A DNA stretch of 23,709 nucleotides from DATLGB01 sp038318085 (GCA_038318085.1 JBBQBV010000048.1:1-23709), one strand, 5' to 3'. Positions 6,891-14,219 are shown, counted from the stretch's first letter. Program-made: numbers and translations. The notes: generated from the sequence alone by a model not told the origin.

Positions 6891-7587
6891 ACCCCACGAC
6901 GAGCAGCAGCAGCCGCGGGGTGACCCAGACCTCCACCGCCGCGGCGACCAGCAGCAGGGGCACGGAGATCGAAACCGTGGCGAACGTCGCGGCCAGGAGG
7001 TTCTCCCACTGCTTGCTGCGGCTGGCCATCGTCCAGGCGGCGAGCGGAAGGAAGAGCGCGATCAGCTCGGGGATGGCGTGCAGGGACAGCACCCCGAGCA
7101 GCTCGGCGGACGAGATGTGCCACTGGGCCGACAGCGACGCGGTGTCCCCACCCAGGATGTAGGCCTGGGTGCTCAGCGAGAAAAGCGTGGCGCAGACCAC
7201 GAAGCCGATCGCGAGCGGCCGGGCGAGCTCGTGGACCTTGCGAGACCAGCCGCTGTAGCACTCGGCGATCTGCGGCAGCGAGGAGCCCGCGATGAAGCCC
7301 GCGACGCACGCGAGCGCATGCAGCAGCAGCACCAGCGAGTTGCGAAACAGGACGAAGCCGTAGTCCCCGAGGTCGGGGGCGTGGGTGACGCCCGCGAACT
7401 GCAGGCCGCCCGGAGCGGCCGTGCTGAGCTCGGCGATGACCCAGGTCGCGAAGAGCAGGACGACGGCGACGACGAAGCTGCCCAGAACCCACGGTCGCAG
7501 GACGTCGCCCGGGTGCCGCTGCCACTGACGCAGGGCGTCCTTGGTGTCGCCCCAGCCCTGGACCAGTGCCATCTCCTCGCGCTTCAC
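6889..7587 (-). CDS. SpoIIM-like (DUF95) integral membrane protein
   Basis: A predicted multi-pass membrane protein of 232 residues with about five hydrophobic helices (roughly 33-53, 83-108, 125-147, 160-187, 200-228). The segments GDYGFVLFRNSLVLLLHALACVAG and LSLHAIPELIALFLPLAAWTM match the SpoIIM/DUF95 pattern F-x-x-N...G and H-x-x-x-E-L-x-A. In spore formers SpoIIM belongs to the engulfment complex; in non-spore-forming actinobacteria relatives are common and uncharacterised, so no sporulation role is implied. GTG 7587 is one possible start; ATG 7572, five codons in, is the other, with GGGGTGA about 11 bases before it. It lies 19 bases after the glycosyltransferase gene and before trxA, so the three may be co-transcribed. 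Confidence 0.7.
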   Translation of the reverse strand: MKREEMALVQGWGDTKDALRQWQRHPGDVLRPWVLGSFVVAVVLLFATWVIAELSTAAPGGLQFAGVTHAPDLGDYGFVLFRNSLVLLLHALACVAGFIAGSSLPQIAECYSGWSRKVHELARPLAIGFVVCATLFSLSTQAYILGGDTASLSAQWHISSAELLGVLSLHAIPELIALFLPLAAWTMASRSKQWENLLAATFATVSISVPLLLVAAAVEVWVTPRLLLLVVG

Positions 7588-7606
7588 CCCACTGACATCG
7601 GCAGCG

Positions 7607-8320
7607 TCAGCGCCGAGCGTGAGGGCCGCTGGCCAGGCGCAGAGCGGGAACGAGCCACGCGGCCTCGAGCGCGATCCGCGCCGTCATCTTCGACTGCCCC
7701 GCGACGCGCTCGTGGAAGGTGATCGGCAGCTCGGCGACGCGCAGCCCACGCAGCAGCGCGCGGTAGGTGAGCTCGACCTGGAACACGTAGCCGTGCCCGC
7801 GCAGGGTGGTGTAGTCGACCGTCTCCAGCGCGCTCGCGCGCAGGCACTTGAACCCGCCGGTGAGGTCGCGCACCGGGACGCGCAGGACCGCGCGCGCATA
7901 CAGACATCCGCCGCGCGAGATCGCGCGCCGCAGCCGCGGCCAGTTCTCCACGCCGCCGCCGGGGACGTAGCGCGAGCCCAGCGCGACGTCGGCGCCGGCG
8001 CGTACCGCGGTGAGCAGCCGCGGCAGGTCGGCCGGGTCGTGGGAGCCGTCGGCGTCCATCTCGAAGACCTCGCTGGCGCCGGCAGCGAGCGCGTGGGCGA
8101 ACCCGGCCACGTAGGCCGCGCCCAGCCCGGCCTTCCCGGCGCGCGGCAGGACGTCGACGCCCTCCAGGCGCGCCGCGAGCTCCCCGGTCCCGTCGGGCGA
8201 GCCGTCGTCGACGACCAGGATCCGCGCCTCGGGCAGCGCGGCCTGCACGGCGGTGACGACCCGCTCGAGGTTCGCGGCCTCGTTGTAGGTCGGCAGGACG
8301 ATCCAGGGGAGGCCGGGCAC
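7607..8320 (-). CDS. GT2 glycosyltransferase, polyprenol-phosphate mannosyltransferase-like
   Basis: Probably transfers mannose (or another hexose) from GDP-mannose to polyprenyl phosphate on the inner face of the membrane, supplying glycolipid or protein mannosylation. The 237-residue product begins VPGLPWIVLPTYNEAANLERV and has the GT2 hallmarks: VVDDGSPDGT (nucleotide binding), MDADGSHDP (metal-binding D-x-D), SRYVPGG, DLTGGFKC, and FHERVAGQSKM near the end. There is no C-terminal membrane domain, as in the soluble Dpm1 type. GTG 8320 fits the family N-terminus; upstream in-frame sequence is arginine-rich and overlaps polX. It is divergent from polX with a 20-bp gap. Other polyprenyl-phosphate sugar transferases of GT2 remain possible. 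Confidence 0.85.
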   Translation of the reverse strand: MPGLPWIVLPTYNEAANLERVVTAVQAALPEARILVVDDGSPDGTGELAARLEGVDVLPRAGKAGLGAAYVAGFAHALAAGASEVFEMDADGSHDPADLPRLLTAVRAGADVALGSRYVPGGGVENWPRLRRAISRGGCLYARAVLRVPVRDLTGGFKCLRASALETVDYTTLRGHGYVFQVELTYRALLRGLRVAELPITFHERVAGQSKMTARIALEAAWLVPALRLASGPHARR

Positions 8321-8340
8321 GGGCGGGTTACCGTAGTGGC
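8321..8340. promoter_or_regulatory. 20-bp divergent promoter with symmetric -10 box
   Basis: The whole gap between the GT2 gene (start 8320, minus) and polX (start 8341, plus) is 20 bp. It contains TACCGTA: plus-strand TACCGT at 8329-8334 is 6 bases before the polX GTG, and minus-strand TACGGT (8335-8330) is 9 bases before the GT2 GTG. Both positions fit leaderless or near-leaderless starts. No -35 boxes or ribosome-binding sites are visible. Symmetric -10 elements that fire both ways are known in bacteria; here the claim rests on sequence alone. Confidence 0.5.
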
Positions 8341-10095
8341 GTGGCCCAGCTGACCAACGCCGCGATCGCCCAGGCGTTCGACGAGCTCGGAGACCTCTAC
8401 GAGCTCGACGGGGCCGACCAGTACCGCGTGATCGCCTATCGCAACGCCGCAAGGTCGGTCCGCGACGCGTCCGTCTCCGTGGCCGCGCTCGCGCGCGAGG
8501 GCCGCGCCACCGAGCTCAGCGGCATCGGGCGGACGCTCGAGACCAAGCTGCGCGCGCTGGTCGAGGAGGGCGACATCCCGCAGTCGGCCAAGCTGCGCGA
8601 GAAGTTCCCGGTCGGCCTGATCGCCATCATGCACCTGCCGGGCTTCGGCCCCAAGCGCGCGCGCCGCCTGCACGACGAGCTGGGCATCGGCTCGCTCGAG
8701 GCACTGCGCACCGCGGCCGAGGCCGGGAGGATCCGCGGCCTGCGCGGCTTCGGCGCGAAGGTCGAGGACAACCTCAAGCAGATCCTCGCCGACGGGCAGG
8801 ACGGCGATCCGGGCCCGCGCATCCTGCTTCCGCGCGCGCTCGGGCTGGCCGAGCAGATCGCGGGGGCGCTGCGGGCCGTCGACGGCGTCGACCAGGTCGA
8901 GATCGCGGGGTCGGCGCGCCGGCTGGCGGACTCCGTCAAGGACATCGACGTCATCGCGACCGGGGCGGACCCGGCCAAGCTCGTGCGCGCCCTCACCGAG
9001 CTGCCCCTGATCGAGTCCGCGGGCAAGCCGGGCGACAATGCCGTCAAGGCCGTCACCCACACCGGCATGAAGGTCGACCTCCAGGTCGTCGAGCCCGACC
9101 AGTTCGGCAACGTCCTGCAGCACCTGACGGGGTCCAAGGCCCACAACGTGCAGCTGCGCGAGGCGGCCGTCCGCAAGGGCTTCCACGTCTCCCAGTACGG
9201 GATCGTCGACGACTCGACCGGGCAGACCATCCGCTGCGCGACCGAGGAGGAGGTCTACGCCACGCTCGGCTACGCCTGGATCCCGCCCGAGCTGCGTGAG
9301 GGCCGCGGGGAGCTCGAGGCGGCGATGCTGTCGGACCCACCCGGCCAGGGCCTGCCCGACCTCATAGCGATTGAGGACCTCCAGGGCGACCTGCACTGCC
9401 ACACGACCGCCTCTGACGGCCGCAACTCGGTCGAGCAGATGGCGCGGGCCGCGATGGCGCGCGGGTACGAGTACCTCGCGATCACCGACCACTCGGCCTC
9501 GCACGGCTTCGGCAACGACGTCTCGCCGGACGAGCTGAAGGCGCAGATCGAGGTGGTGCGCGCGCTCAACGAGACGCTCGAGGGCTTCGAGCTGCTGATC
9601 GGGACCGAGGCCAACATCCTGCCGGACGGCTCGATCGACTACGGGGACGACCTGCTGGCCCAGCTCGACTGGGTGGTGGCGTCCGTGCACACGTCCTTCG
9701 GCATGAAGGAGGCGGAGATGACCGCCCGCATGGTCGCCGCCACCGAGCACCCCCTCGTCGACGTGATCGGCCACGCCACGGGCCGCAAGATCGAGACCCG
9801 GGCCGCCTACGCGCTCGATGTCCACAAGCTGATCGAGTCCGCGGCGGCCACCGGCACGATGCTCGAGATCAACTCGGCGGGCGATCGCCGCGACCTCAAC
9901 GACATCTACGCGCGGGCCGCCGCCGAGGCCGGCGTGCGGGTCCTGATCGACTCCGACGCCCACGGCACGAACACCCTGTCGATCGTCCGCTGGGGCGTCG
10001 CGACCGCGCGCCGGGCCTGGCTGACGGCCGACCAGATCGCCAACACCCGCTCGTGGGAGCAGTTCTCGCCCCTGCGCAAGCGCCTGCGCGCCTGA
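8341..10095 (+). CDS. polX: DNA polymerase/3'-5' exonuclease PolX
   Basis: A family X repair polymerase with a PHP nuclease domain, acting in gap filling during base-excision or end repair. The 584-residue product has the normal bacterial order: an N-terminal 8-kDa-like domain, helix-hairpin-helix motifs (LSGIGRTLETKL near 59-70; LPGFGPKRARRL 99-110), and the nucleotidyltransferase site GSARRLADSVKDIDVI with Asp201 and Asp203 plus Asp246 in KVDLQVV. The C-terminal PHP domain has metal ligands DLHCHTTASDG (His352, His354, Asp359), ITDHS (His384), GTEAN (Glu423), ASVH (His450), IGHATG (His478) and DSDAH (Asp538, His541). All expected catalytic residues are present. GTG 8341 gives the family N-terminus. 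The mRNA is probably leaderless from the shared promoter. Confidence 0.96.
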   Translation: MAQLTNAAIAQAFDELGDLYELDGADQYRVIAYRNAARSVRDASVSVAALAREGRATELSGIGRTLETKLRALVEEGDIPQSAKLREKFPVGLIAIMHLPGFGPKRARRLHDELGIGSLEALRTAAEAGRIRGLRGFGAKVEDNLKQILADGQDGDPGPRILLPRALGLAEQIAGALRAVDGVDQVEIAGSARRLADSVKDIDVIATGADPAKLVRALTELPLIESAGKPGDNAVKAVTHTGMKVDLQVVEPDQFGNVLQHLTGSKAHNVQLREAAVRKGFHVSQYGIVDDSTGQTIRCATEEEVYATLGYAWIPPELREGRGELEAAMLSDPPGQGLPDLIAIEDLQGDLHCHTTASDGRNSVEQMARAAMARGYEYLAITDHSASHGFGNDVSPDELKAQIEVVRALNETLEGFELLIGTEANILPDGSIDYGDDLLAQLDWVVASVHTSFGMKEAEMTARMVAATEHPLVDVIGHATGRKIETRAAYALDVHKLIESAAATGTMLEINSAGDRRDLNDIYARAAAEAGVRVLIDSDAHGTNTLSIVRWGVATARRAWLTADQIANTRSWEQFSPLRKRLRA

Positions 10096-10133
10096 CGCCG
10101 CTCCTCAAGCGGGCGCCGGGGAACGCCGATCAG

Positions 10134-10730
10134 ATGTCCATGCGACAGTTGCACCCCGGCCAGGACGCCGTGCTCTCGTGGCCCTCCGGCGCGCTGGACT
10201 GCCGGGTCGTCGCCGCCGCGGGCGCCTTCGTGCTGCTGCACCCGGCCGGATCGTCCGGTCCCGCGGGACATGTCCTGCCCTGCGGAGCGTGCTCGCTCAC
10301 CTTCCTCGACGGGATGATCCCGATGGGCTTCGACGGCATCGCCGAGGCCGCCGGCTACCCCGGCGAGCTGCGCTTCCGCGTGACGGACGCCGACCGCGAG
10401 CCCGACCGCCGCTCCGCCGTACGCATCCCGGTCTTCGCCGAGGTGCAGGTCACGACCGCGTGGCTGACGGCGACGGGCCAGCTGCTCGACATCTCCGCCG
10501 GCGGGCTGCGCTTCCGCGTGCCGGGCGACCACCTCGAGAGCGAGACCGCGGTGCACGTGCGCGTCGCGCTGCCTCACGAGGGACCGGTGATCGACGCGGA
10601 GGCCGTCGTGCGCGCCTCCGAGCCGGGGATCGCGTCGGTGCAGTTCACGCAGATGCACGGGGCGAGCACGCAGGAGGTCGGCGCCTGGACGGTGGCCAGG
10701 CTGCGGTCGACCCTCGCCGTCCGCGCTTAG
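10134..10730 (+). CDS. PilZ-domain protein, probable c-di-GMP receptor
   Basis: A 198-residue soluble protein with a C-terminal PilZ domain that would bind cyclic di-GMP. The ligand motif is visible as DRRSAVRIPV (R-x3-R type, about residues 90-100), followed by LLDISAGGLRFR (D-x-S-x2-G). Both halves of the standard PilZ signature are intact. The N-terminal 85 residues look like the YcgR-N-type beta domain often paired with PilZ in motility or secretion regulators. No flagellar or pilus genes are nearby, so the output is unknown. ATG 10134 and ATG 10140 are both possible starts; neither has a strong ribosome-binding site. It follows polX by 38 bases and is probably co-transcribed. A perfect hairpin follows its stop. 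Confidence 0.85.
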   Translation: MSMRQLHPGQDAVLSWPSGALDCRVVAAAGAFVLLHPAGSSGPAGHVLPCGACSLTFLDGMIPMGFDGIAEAAGYPGELRFRVTDADREPDRRSAVRIPVFAEVQVTTAWLTATGQLLDISAGGLRFRVPGDHLESETAVHVRVALPHEGPVIDAEAVVRASEPGIASVQFTQMHGASTQEVGAWTVARLRSTLAVRA

Positions 10731-10733
10731 GCC

Positions 10734-10767
10734 CGCGCAAGAATGATCGCGCGCCAATTCTTGCGCG
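10734..10767. terminator. Hairpin between convergent genes (bidirectional terminator candidate)
   Basis: Perfect 11-bp arms CGCGCAAGAAT (10734-10744) and ATTCTTGCGCG (10757-10767) enclose a 12-base loop. It begins 4 bases after the PilZ stop and ends 5 bases before the stop of the convergent glycosyltransferase gene. No U-run follows on either strand, as is common for terminators in high-GC actinobacteria. A protein-binding palindrome is an alternative. Confidence 0.7.
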
Positions 10768-10772
10768 AACCC

Positions 10773-11753
10773 TTAGCTGCTCTCGCCCCTGAGCAGTCGC
10801 GGCAGGATCTCGTCGCGCACGAGCGCGTCGGCGACGTCGCGGCGCCACGGGCGCAGCAGCTCCGCGGCCCGGGCCGCGTAGTCCGGCACCGGGTCGTCGA
10901 GGGCAATCCGCAGCGCGCCAGCGAGATGCTCGTCCACGGTCCGCGGGTCGAGCGCGCGCGCGAGCGCGAGCGCGACGTAGGGGCCCTGTGCGGGCGTCGT
11001 GGCGAGCACGCAGCCGTCCGCGAGGGCCTCGAGCTGGGCCAGGCCGTAGTCCTCGCGCCGAGGCGCGGTGACGAACACCTTCACGCGCCGCAACAGCGCC
11101 CGGTAGGCGTCGCGCGAAAGGACGCCCGCGTAGCGCACACCGGGCTCGTCACGCCCGGCCAGGCCGGCGACGACGAGCTCCTCGCCCGCCCGCCGGACGG
11201 CGCGCCAGGCGGCGAGCGTGCGATCCAGCCCCTTCTTCTCGGGGTTGGCGCCGTAGGTCATCACATCGAGCTCGCGCGTCTCGGCGGACGCGCCGGAGGG
11301 CTCCACGGGGACCGGCAGGATCACGGCCTCGGCGTGGCCGGCGGGCGCCTCGGCGAGCCCTCCGGCACTCCACGGCAACAGCAGCGGCGCGGCCGCGAAG
11401 CGGCGGCCCTCGACCGGGCGCTGCCAGAGCCCGTGCCGCCCCCGCCGGTTGCCGGCGGCGGGCGCGTCGAAGCGGATCGCGCCCGGGCGCGGCCCGAGCA
11501 GCGCGGCGGTGCTCGTCGAGTAGACCAGGGCCCGCGGCGCGTGCCGGGCGAGGCCGGCCAGCGCCGCCCGCCGCGCCGCGCGCGCCCACGCGAGCTCGAG
11601 CAGCGCGTAGGTGCGCCATTCGCGCGCGGGCGGCTCCGCGCGTGCCACCGCCACGGTGGCGCCGCCGCGCCGCAACGCGGCGACGAGCTCGTCGTCGGCC
11701 TCACGCAGCCCGGCGGTCGACCCGAGCGACACGACCAGGACGTCGGTCCTCAC
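10773..11753 (-). CDS. GT4-like glycosyltransferase (GT-B fold)
   Basis: A 326-residue glycosyltransferase that probably moves a sugar from a nucleotide donor. The C-terminal half has family 4 features: DVMTYGANPEKKGLDRTLAAW (donor-domain start), VRYAGVLSRDAYRALLRRVKVFV, and REDYGLAQLEALADGC, which gives the E-x7-E motif of retaining GT-B enzymes. The N-terminal half is short and divergent, with a Rossmann-type VLVVSLGS start. Donor and acceptor cannot be told from sequence. GTG 11753 overlaps the stop of the upstream membrane gene (GTGA), so the two are translationally coupled. It is the last gene of the otsB operon and ends at the hairpin. Confidence 0.8.
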   Translation of the reverse strand: MRTDVLVVSLGSTAGLREADDELVAALRRGGATVAVARAEPPAREWRTYALLELAWARAARRAALAGLARHAPRALVYSTSTAALLGPRPGAIRFDAPAAGNRRGRHGLWQRPVEGRRFAAAPLLLPWSAGGLAEAPAGHAEAVILPVPVEPSGASAETRELDVMTYGANPEKKGLDRTLAAWRAVRRAGEELVVAGLAGRDEPGVRYAGVLSRDAYRALLRRVKVFVTAPRREDYGLAQLEALADGCVLATTPAQGPYVALALARALDPRTVDEHLAGALRIALDDPVPDYAARAAELLRPWRRDVADALVRDEILPRLLRGESS

Positions 11754-12262
11754 GACAGGGCCTTGAGGAACTTGCCGCCGAAGCCCGGGGTCCGGATCAG
11801 CTTGATCGGCGCCAGCGGCGAGGTCTTGTCGACGTAAAAGCGCGCGGCGTCGCGCTCCTCGATCGCCTCGACGGCGTTGCCCTGCCGGCGCCAGGCAAGC
11901 GCGACCAGCAGCGCGAAGCCCGCGGCGACGCTTGCGATCTGGGGGACGAAGACGCCGACGCCGCCGGCGACGAGCGTGACGACGAACAGCAGCCACAGCC
12001 GGTTGACCAGCGTCAGGGCGGGACGCAGCTCGGGCAGGCCCGTCTGGTGGCGCGCCTCGGCCATCGCCCGCGCGATGCCCTCCTTCGCGCGCGCCTCGAA
12101 GCGGATGCCGACGATGGTCGCCAGCAGCCACCAGGCGACGGAGACGAAGACGACCACCTCGTCGTATTCGCGTGCTGCCGCGAGCACCGTGATGGCTGCG
12201 AGGGCGGTCGCCGATCCCGCGCTCAACAGGACCGCGGCGCGCAGGAAGTCGGAGAACCGCAC
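11750..12262 (-). CDS. Four-helix membrane protein of unknown function
   Basis: A 170-residue protein I cannot name. Four hydrophobic helices are visible, in two pairs (about 9-28, 36-52, 88-104, 107-123), separated by a basic cytoplasmic-type loop (FEARAKEGIARAMAEARHQTG). The C-terminal 40 residues are soluble and distinctive: AARFYVDKTSPLAPIKLIRTPGF. It begins with GTG 12262, 11 bases after otsB, with GGCGGAG in that gap, and overlaps the glycosyltransferase start by four bases. The position between a sugar phosphatase and a glycosyltransferase suggests a role in envelope sugar handling, but this is only context. Confidence 0.75.
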   Translation of the reverse strand: MRFSDFLRAAVLLSAGSATALAAITVLAAAREYDEVVVFVSVAWWLLATIVGIRFEARAKEGIARAMAEARHQTGLPELRPALTLVNRLWLLFVVTLVAGGVGVFVPQIASVAAGFALLVALAWRRQGNAVEAIEERDAARFYVDKTSPLAPIKLIRTPGFGGKFLKALS

Positions 12263-12273
12263 CGGCTCCGCCT

Positions 12274-13077
12274 CTAGGCGGCGAGCGCCTGCAGCAGCTC
12301 GCGTACGCCGGGCGTGCCCTCCACCATGTAGTCCGCCACCTGGGCGAGCTGCGGCGGCCCCTCCTCGGAGCGCACCCCCACCTTGATGACCTGCCCGATC
12401 CTGCCCGAGTCGGCCAGCTCGTCCAGGCCGCGGAAGGCGTCGATGTCGGTGAGGTCGTCGCCCACGTAGAGGGCGGCGACGAGCTCGGTCTCGTGGAGCA
12501 GGCGGACGATGCCAGCGCCCTTGTCGATGCGCACGGGGGGGCGGATCTCGAGCACCTTGCGGCCCCAGTGGGTGACGAAGCCGGCGTCCTCGGCGGCGCG
12601 GGCGACGTCCTCGATCGCCGCGTGGGCGCCCTCCTCGTCGGGGACCCCGCGCCAGTGCAGGGCGGCGATCGCCTCCTTGTCCTCCAGGCGCACGCGCAGG
12701 CGGCGCAGGGGCTCGTCGAAGGCCTCGCCGGCGAAGGCGCGCACGCGCGCGGTCCAGGACTGCAACTCGACGTCGAGCTCGGGGGCGATCGTGCCGGCGC
12801 GCAGGATCTCCGAGCCGTGTGACCCCAGGTAGTCGATCGAGCCGAGGGAGACGATCCGCCGCGCGTCGGAGGCGCGCCGCCCGGAGACGCAGGCGACGAC
12901 CTTGTAGCGATTGGCGACCTCGATCAGCGGGCGGCGCGTGGTCTCGGGCATGTGGGCGTCGTCGGGCTGCTCGACGATGGGCGCGAGGACGCCGTCGACA
13001 TCCAGCAGGACCGCGGAACGCGCGGGGTCCGCGATCAGTGGAGCGAGCAGCTCGGAGAGGGTGGTGGCTCCAGGCAT
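12274..13077 (-). CDS. otsB: Trehalose-6-phosphate phosphatase
   Basis: Removes phosphate from trehalose-6-phosphate, the last step of the OtsAB route. The 267-residue HAD-fold protein has motif I LLDVDGVLAPI with nucleophile Asp26 and acid/base Asp28, motif II CVSGRR (Ser65), LEIRPPVRIDKG with Lys186, and motif IV YVGDDLTDIDAF with Asp207, Asp208 and Asp211. The cap domain lies between. Length is normal. No trehalose-6-phosphate synthase is in the window. It heads an operon with a membrane protein and a glycosyltransferase, so the true substrate could be another sugar phosphate. ATG 13077 lies 5-7 bases behind a -10-like hexamer; no ribosome-binding site is needed if leaderless. Confidence 0.9.
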   Translation of the reverse strand: MPGATTLSELLAPLIADPARSAVLLDVDGVLAPIVEQPDDAHMPETTRRPLIEVANRYKVVACVSGRRASDARRIVSLGSIDYLGSHGSEILRAGTIAPELDVELQSWTARVRAFAGEAFDEPLRRLRVRLEDKEAIAALHWRGVPDEEGAHAAIEDVARAAEDAGFVTHWGRKVLEIRPPVRIDKGAGIVRLLHETELVAALYVGDDLTDIDAFRGLDELADSGRIGQVIKVGVRSEEGPPQLAQVADYMVEGTPGVRELLQALAA

Positions 13078-13097
13078 CCCGCCTAGTATGCTCCCCG
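13078..13097. promoter_or_regulatory. 20-bp divergent promoter with symmetric -10 box
   Basis: The complete gap between otsB (start 13077, minus) and the first half-transporter (ATG 13098, plus) is again exactly 20 bp. TAGTATG at 13084-13090 reads as TAGTAT on the plus strand, 8 bases before ATG, and as CATACT (13090-13085) on the minus strand, 7 bases before the otsB ATG. Both fit near-leaderless initiation. AT-rich hexamers are rare in this DNA, which supports the call; no -35 boxes are seen. Confidence 0.55.
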
Positions 13098-13451
13098 ATG
13101 CGCCGGACCCTTCAGCTCGCCGCCATCGGCACGGCGGCGGGGCTGTTCTCGGGCCTGTTCGGGGTGGGTGGCGGGACGGTGGTGGTCCCGCTGCTGGTCC
13201 TGCGGATGGGCTACGGCGAGCGCGCGGCGACGGGCACGTCGCTGCTCGCCATCGGCCTGCTGGCCGTGGCCGGCGCGGCGATCCAGGCGGGCTACGGAAA
13301 CCTGCACCTCGGCGACGGCCTGCTCGTGGGGATCCCCGCGCTCGCCGGCGTCGTCGGCGGAACGGCGCTGCAGCAGCGCGTGCCGCAGGAGCGCCTGTCG
13401 CTGCTCTTCGCCGTTGTGCTCGTCGCCGTCGCGATCACGCTGCTGGTCTGA
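13098..13451 (+). CDS. Half-size TauE/SafE (TSUP) membrane transporter, subunit 1
   Basis: A 117-residue membrane protein equal to one repeat of the TauE/SafE (TSUP) family, which moves sulfite, sulfonates or other small anions. Standard members are about 250 residues with two repeats, each opening with a glycine-rich G-V-G-G-G motif. This protein carries one: AAGLFSGLFGVGGGTVVVPLL (GVGGG at 22-26), then TGTSLLAIGLL, GYGNLHLGDGLLVGIPALAG and a last helix. It ends VAITLLV. The TGA stop shares its A with the ATG of the next gene (TGATG), so the second half must be translated by coupling. It is probably active only together with its partner. Substrate unknown. Confidence 0.82.
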   Translation: MRRTLQLAAIGTAAGLFSGLFGVGGGTVVVPLLVLRMGYGERAATGTSLLAIGLLAVAGAAIQAGYGNLHLGDGLLVGIPALAGVVGGTALQQRVPQERLSLLFAVVLVAVAITLLV

Positions 13452-13825
13452 TGGATCCGGTCCTGGCCATCGTGATCGGGCTGGCCGCCGGCGTGGTCGC
13501 AGGCCTGCTCGGCGTTGGCGGGGGGATCCTTTTCGTGCCGGCGCTGACGCTCGTGCTCGGGCTCAGCCAGATCGACGCGCAGGCGACGTCGCTGCTGGCG
13601 ATCGTCCCCGTCTCCGCGCTCGGGGCCTACCGCCAGCACGGCTACGGCAACGTGCGCGTGCGCGACGGCCTGGTGATCGGCGTCCTGTCGGTGGGCGGCG
13701 TCGCGGCGGGTGTCGCGCTGGCCAACGCCCTGCCGCAGCACGTGCTCAAGCTGGCCTTCGCCGGCCTGCTGCTGTTCGTCGCCGCCCGGCTGGCGCGGCG
13801 CAGCCTCAGGCCGGCTCGGCCGTGA
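13451..13825 (+). CDS. Half-size TauE/SafE (TSUP) membrane transporter, subunit 2
   Basis: A 124-residue paralogue of the preceding gene with the same layout: GLAAGVVAGLLGVGGGILFVP (GVGGG at 21-25), ATSLLAIVPVSALGAYRQ, GYGNVRVRDGLVIGVLSVGG, a further helix, and a basic tail (RLARRSLRPARP). The two proteins align along their whole length, like the two repeats of a full-length TSUP transporter, and probably form a heterodimer. The start overlaps the previous stop by one base. The 3' end overlaps the convergent mscL gene by 20 bases. Confidence 0.82.
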   Translation: MDPVLAIVIGLAAGVVAGLLGVGGGILFVPALTLVLGLSQIDAQATSLLAIVPVSALGAYRQHGYGNVRVRDGLVIGVLSVGGVAAGVALANALPQHVLKLAFAGLLLFVAARLARRSLRPARP

Positions 13826-14219
13826 CCTCGGTGGTGCAGAACGCGCACCGGCGGGCGGTGCGCGGGATGTCGCTCTCACACTCCGGGCAGGTCCGCGTCG
13901 GCGAGTCCACCGGGGAGCCCGGCATCCGGCGCGCCTGGAGGATGTTCATCGGCTGGACGACGAAGAAGTAGACGACGGCCGCGATGCTCAGGAACGTGAT
14001 CAGCGCGTTGAGCACGTTGCCGTAGCCGAAGACGGCGTGGTTGATCGTGAGCGTGAGCTCGCCGAAGCTCGGCTTGCCGATGATCGCCGCGATCAGCGGC
14101 GTGACGATGTTCTCGACGAACGCGGTGACCACCGCGCCAAAGGCCGCGCCGATGACTACGGCCACCGCCAGGTCGACCACGTTGCCGCGCAGGATGAAGT
14201 CCCGGAATCCCCTGATCAC
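13806..14219 (-). CDS. mscL: Large-conductance mechanosensitive channel MscL
   Basis: Homopentameric stretch-activated channel that releases solutes on hypo-osmotic shock. The 137-residue product begins VIRGFRDFILRGNVVDLAVAVVIGAAFG (N-terminal amphipathic helix and first transmembrane helix), then FVENIVTPLIAA, and NALITFLSIAAVVYFFVVQPMN (second helix). The C-terminus carries a zinc-ribbon-like CPECESDIPRTARRCAFC (two Cys-x2-Cys pairs), an addition I recall from actinobacterial MscL. GTG 14219 is supported by AAGGGGG (complement of 14225-14231) 5 bases upstream and by the family N-terminus. It is convergent with, and overlaps, the second half-transporter, and is divergent from ppa. Confidence 0.95.
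   Translation of the reverse strand: MIRGFRDFILRGNVVDLAVAVVIGAAFGAVVTAFVENIVTPLIAAIIGKPSFGELTLTINHAVFGYGNVLNALITFLSIAAVVYFFVVQPMNILQARRMPGSPVDSPTRTCPECESDIPRTARRCAFCTTEVTAEPA

Noticed and set aside
5285..7162. Plus-strand 625-codon frame across the ileS end and trxA
   Set aside because: Arginine/alanine-rich, overlaps two certain genes in other frames, no domain.
7684..9963. Minus-strand 759-codon frame opposite polX
   Set aside because: PolX has every catalytic residue; the antisense frame has valine/aspartate/arginine noise composition.
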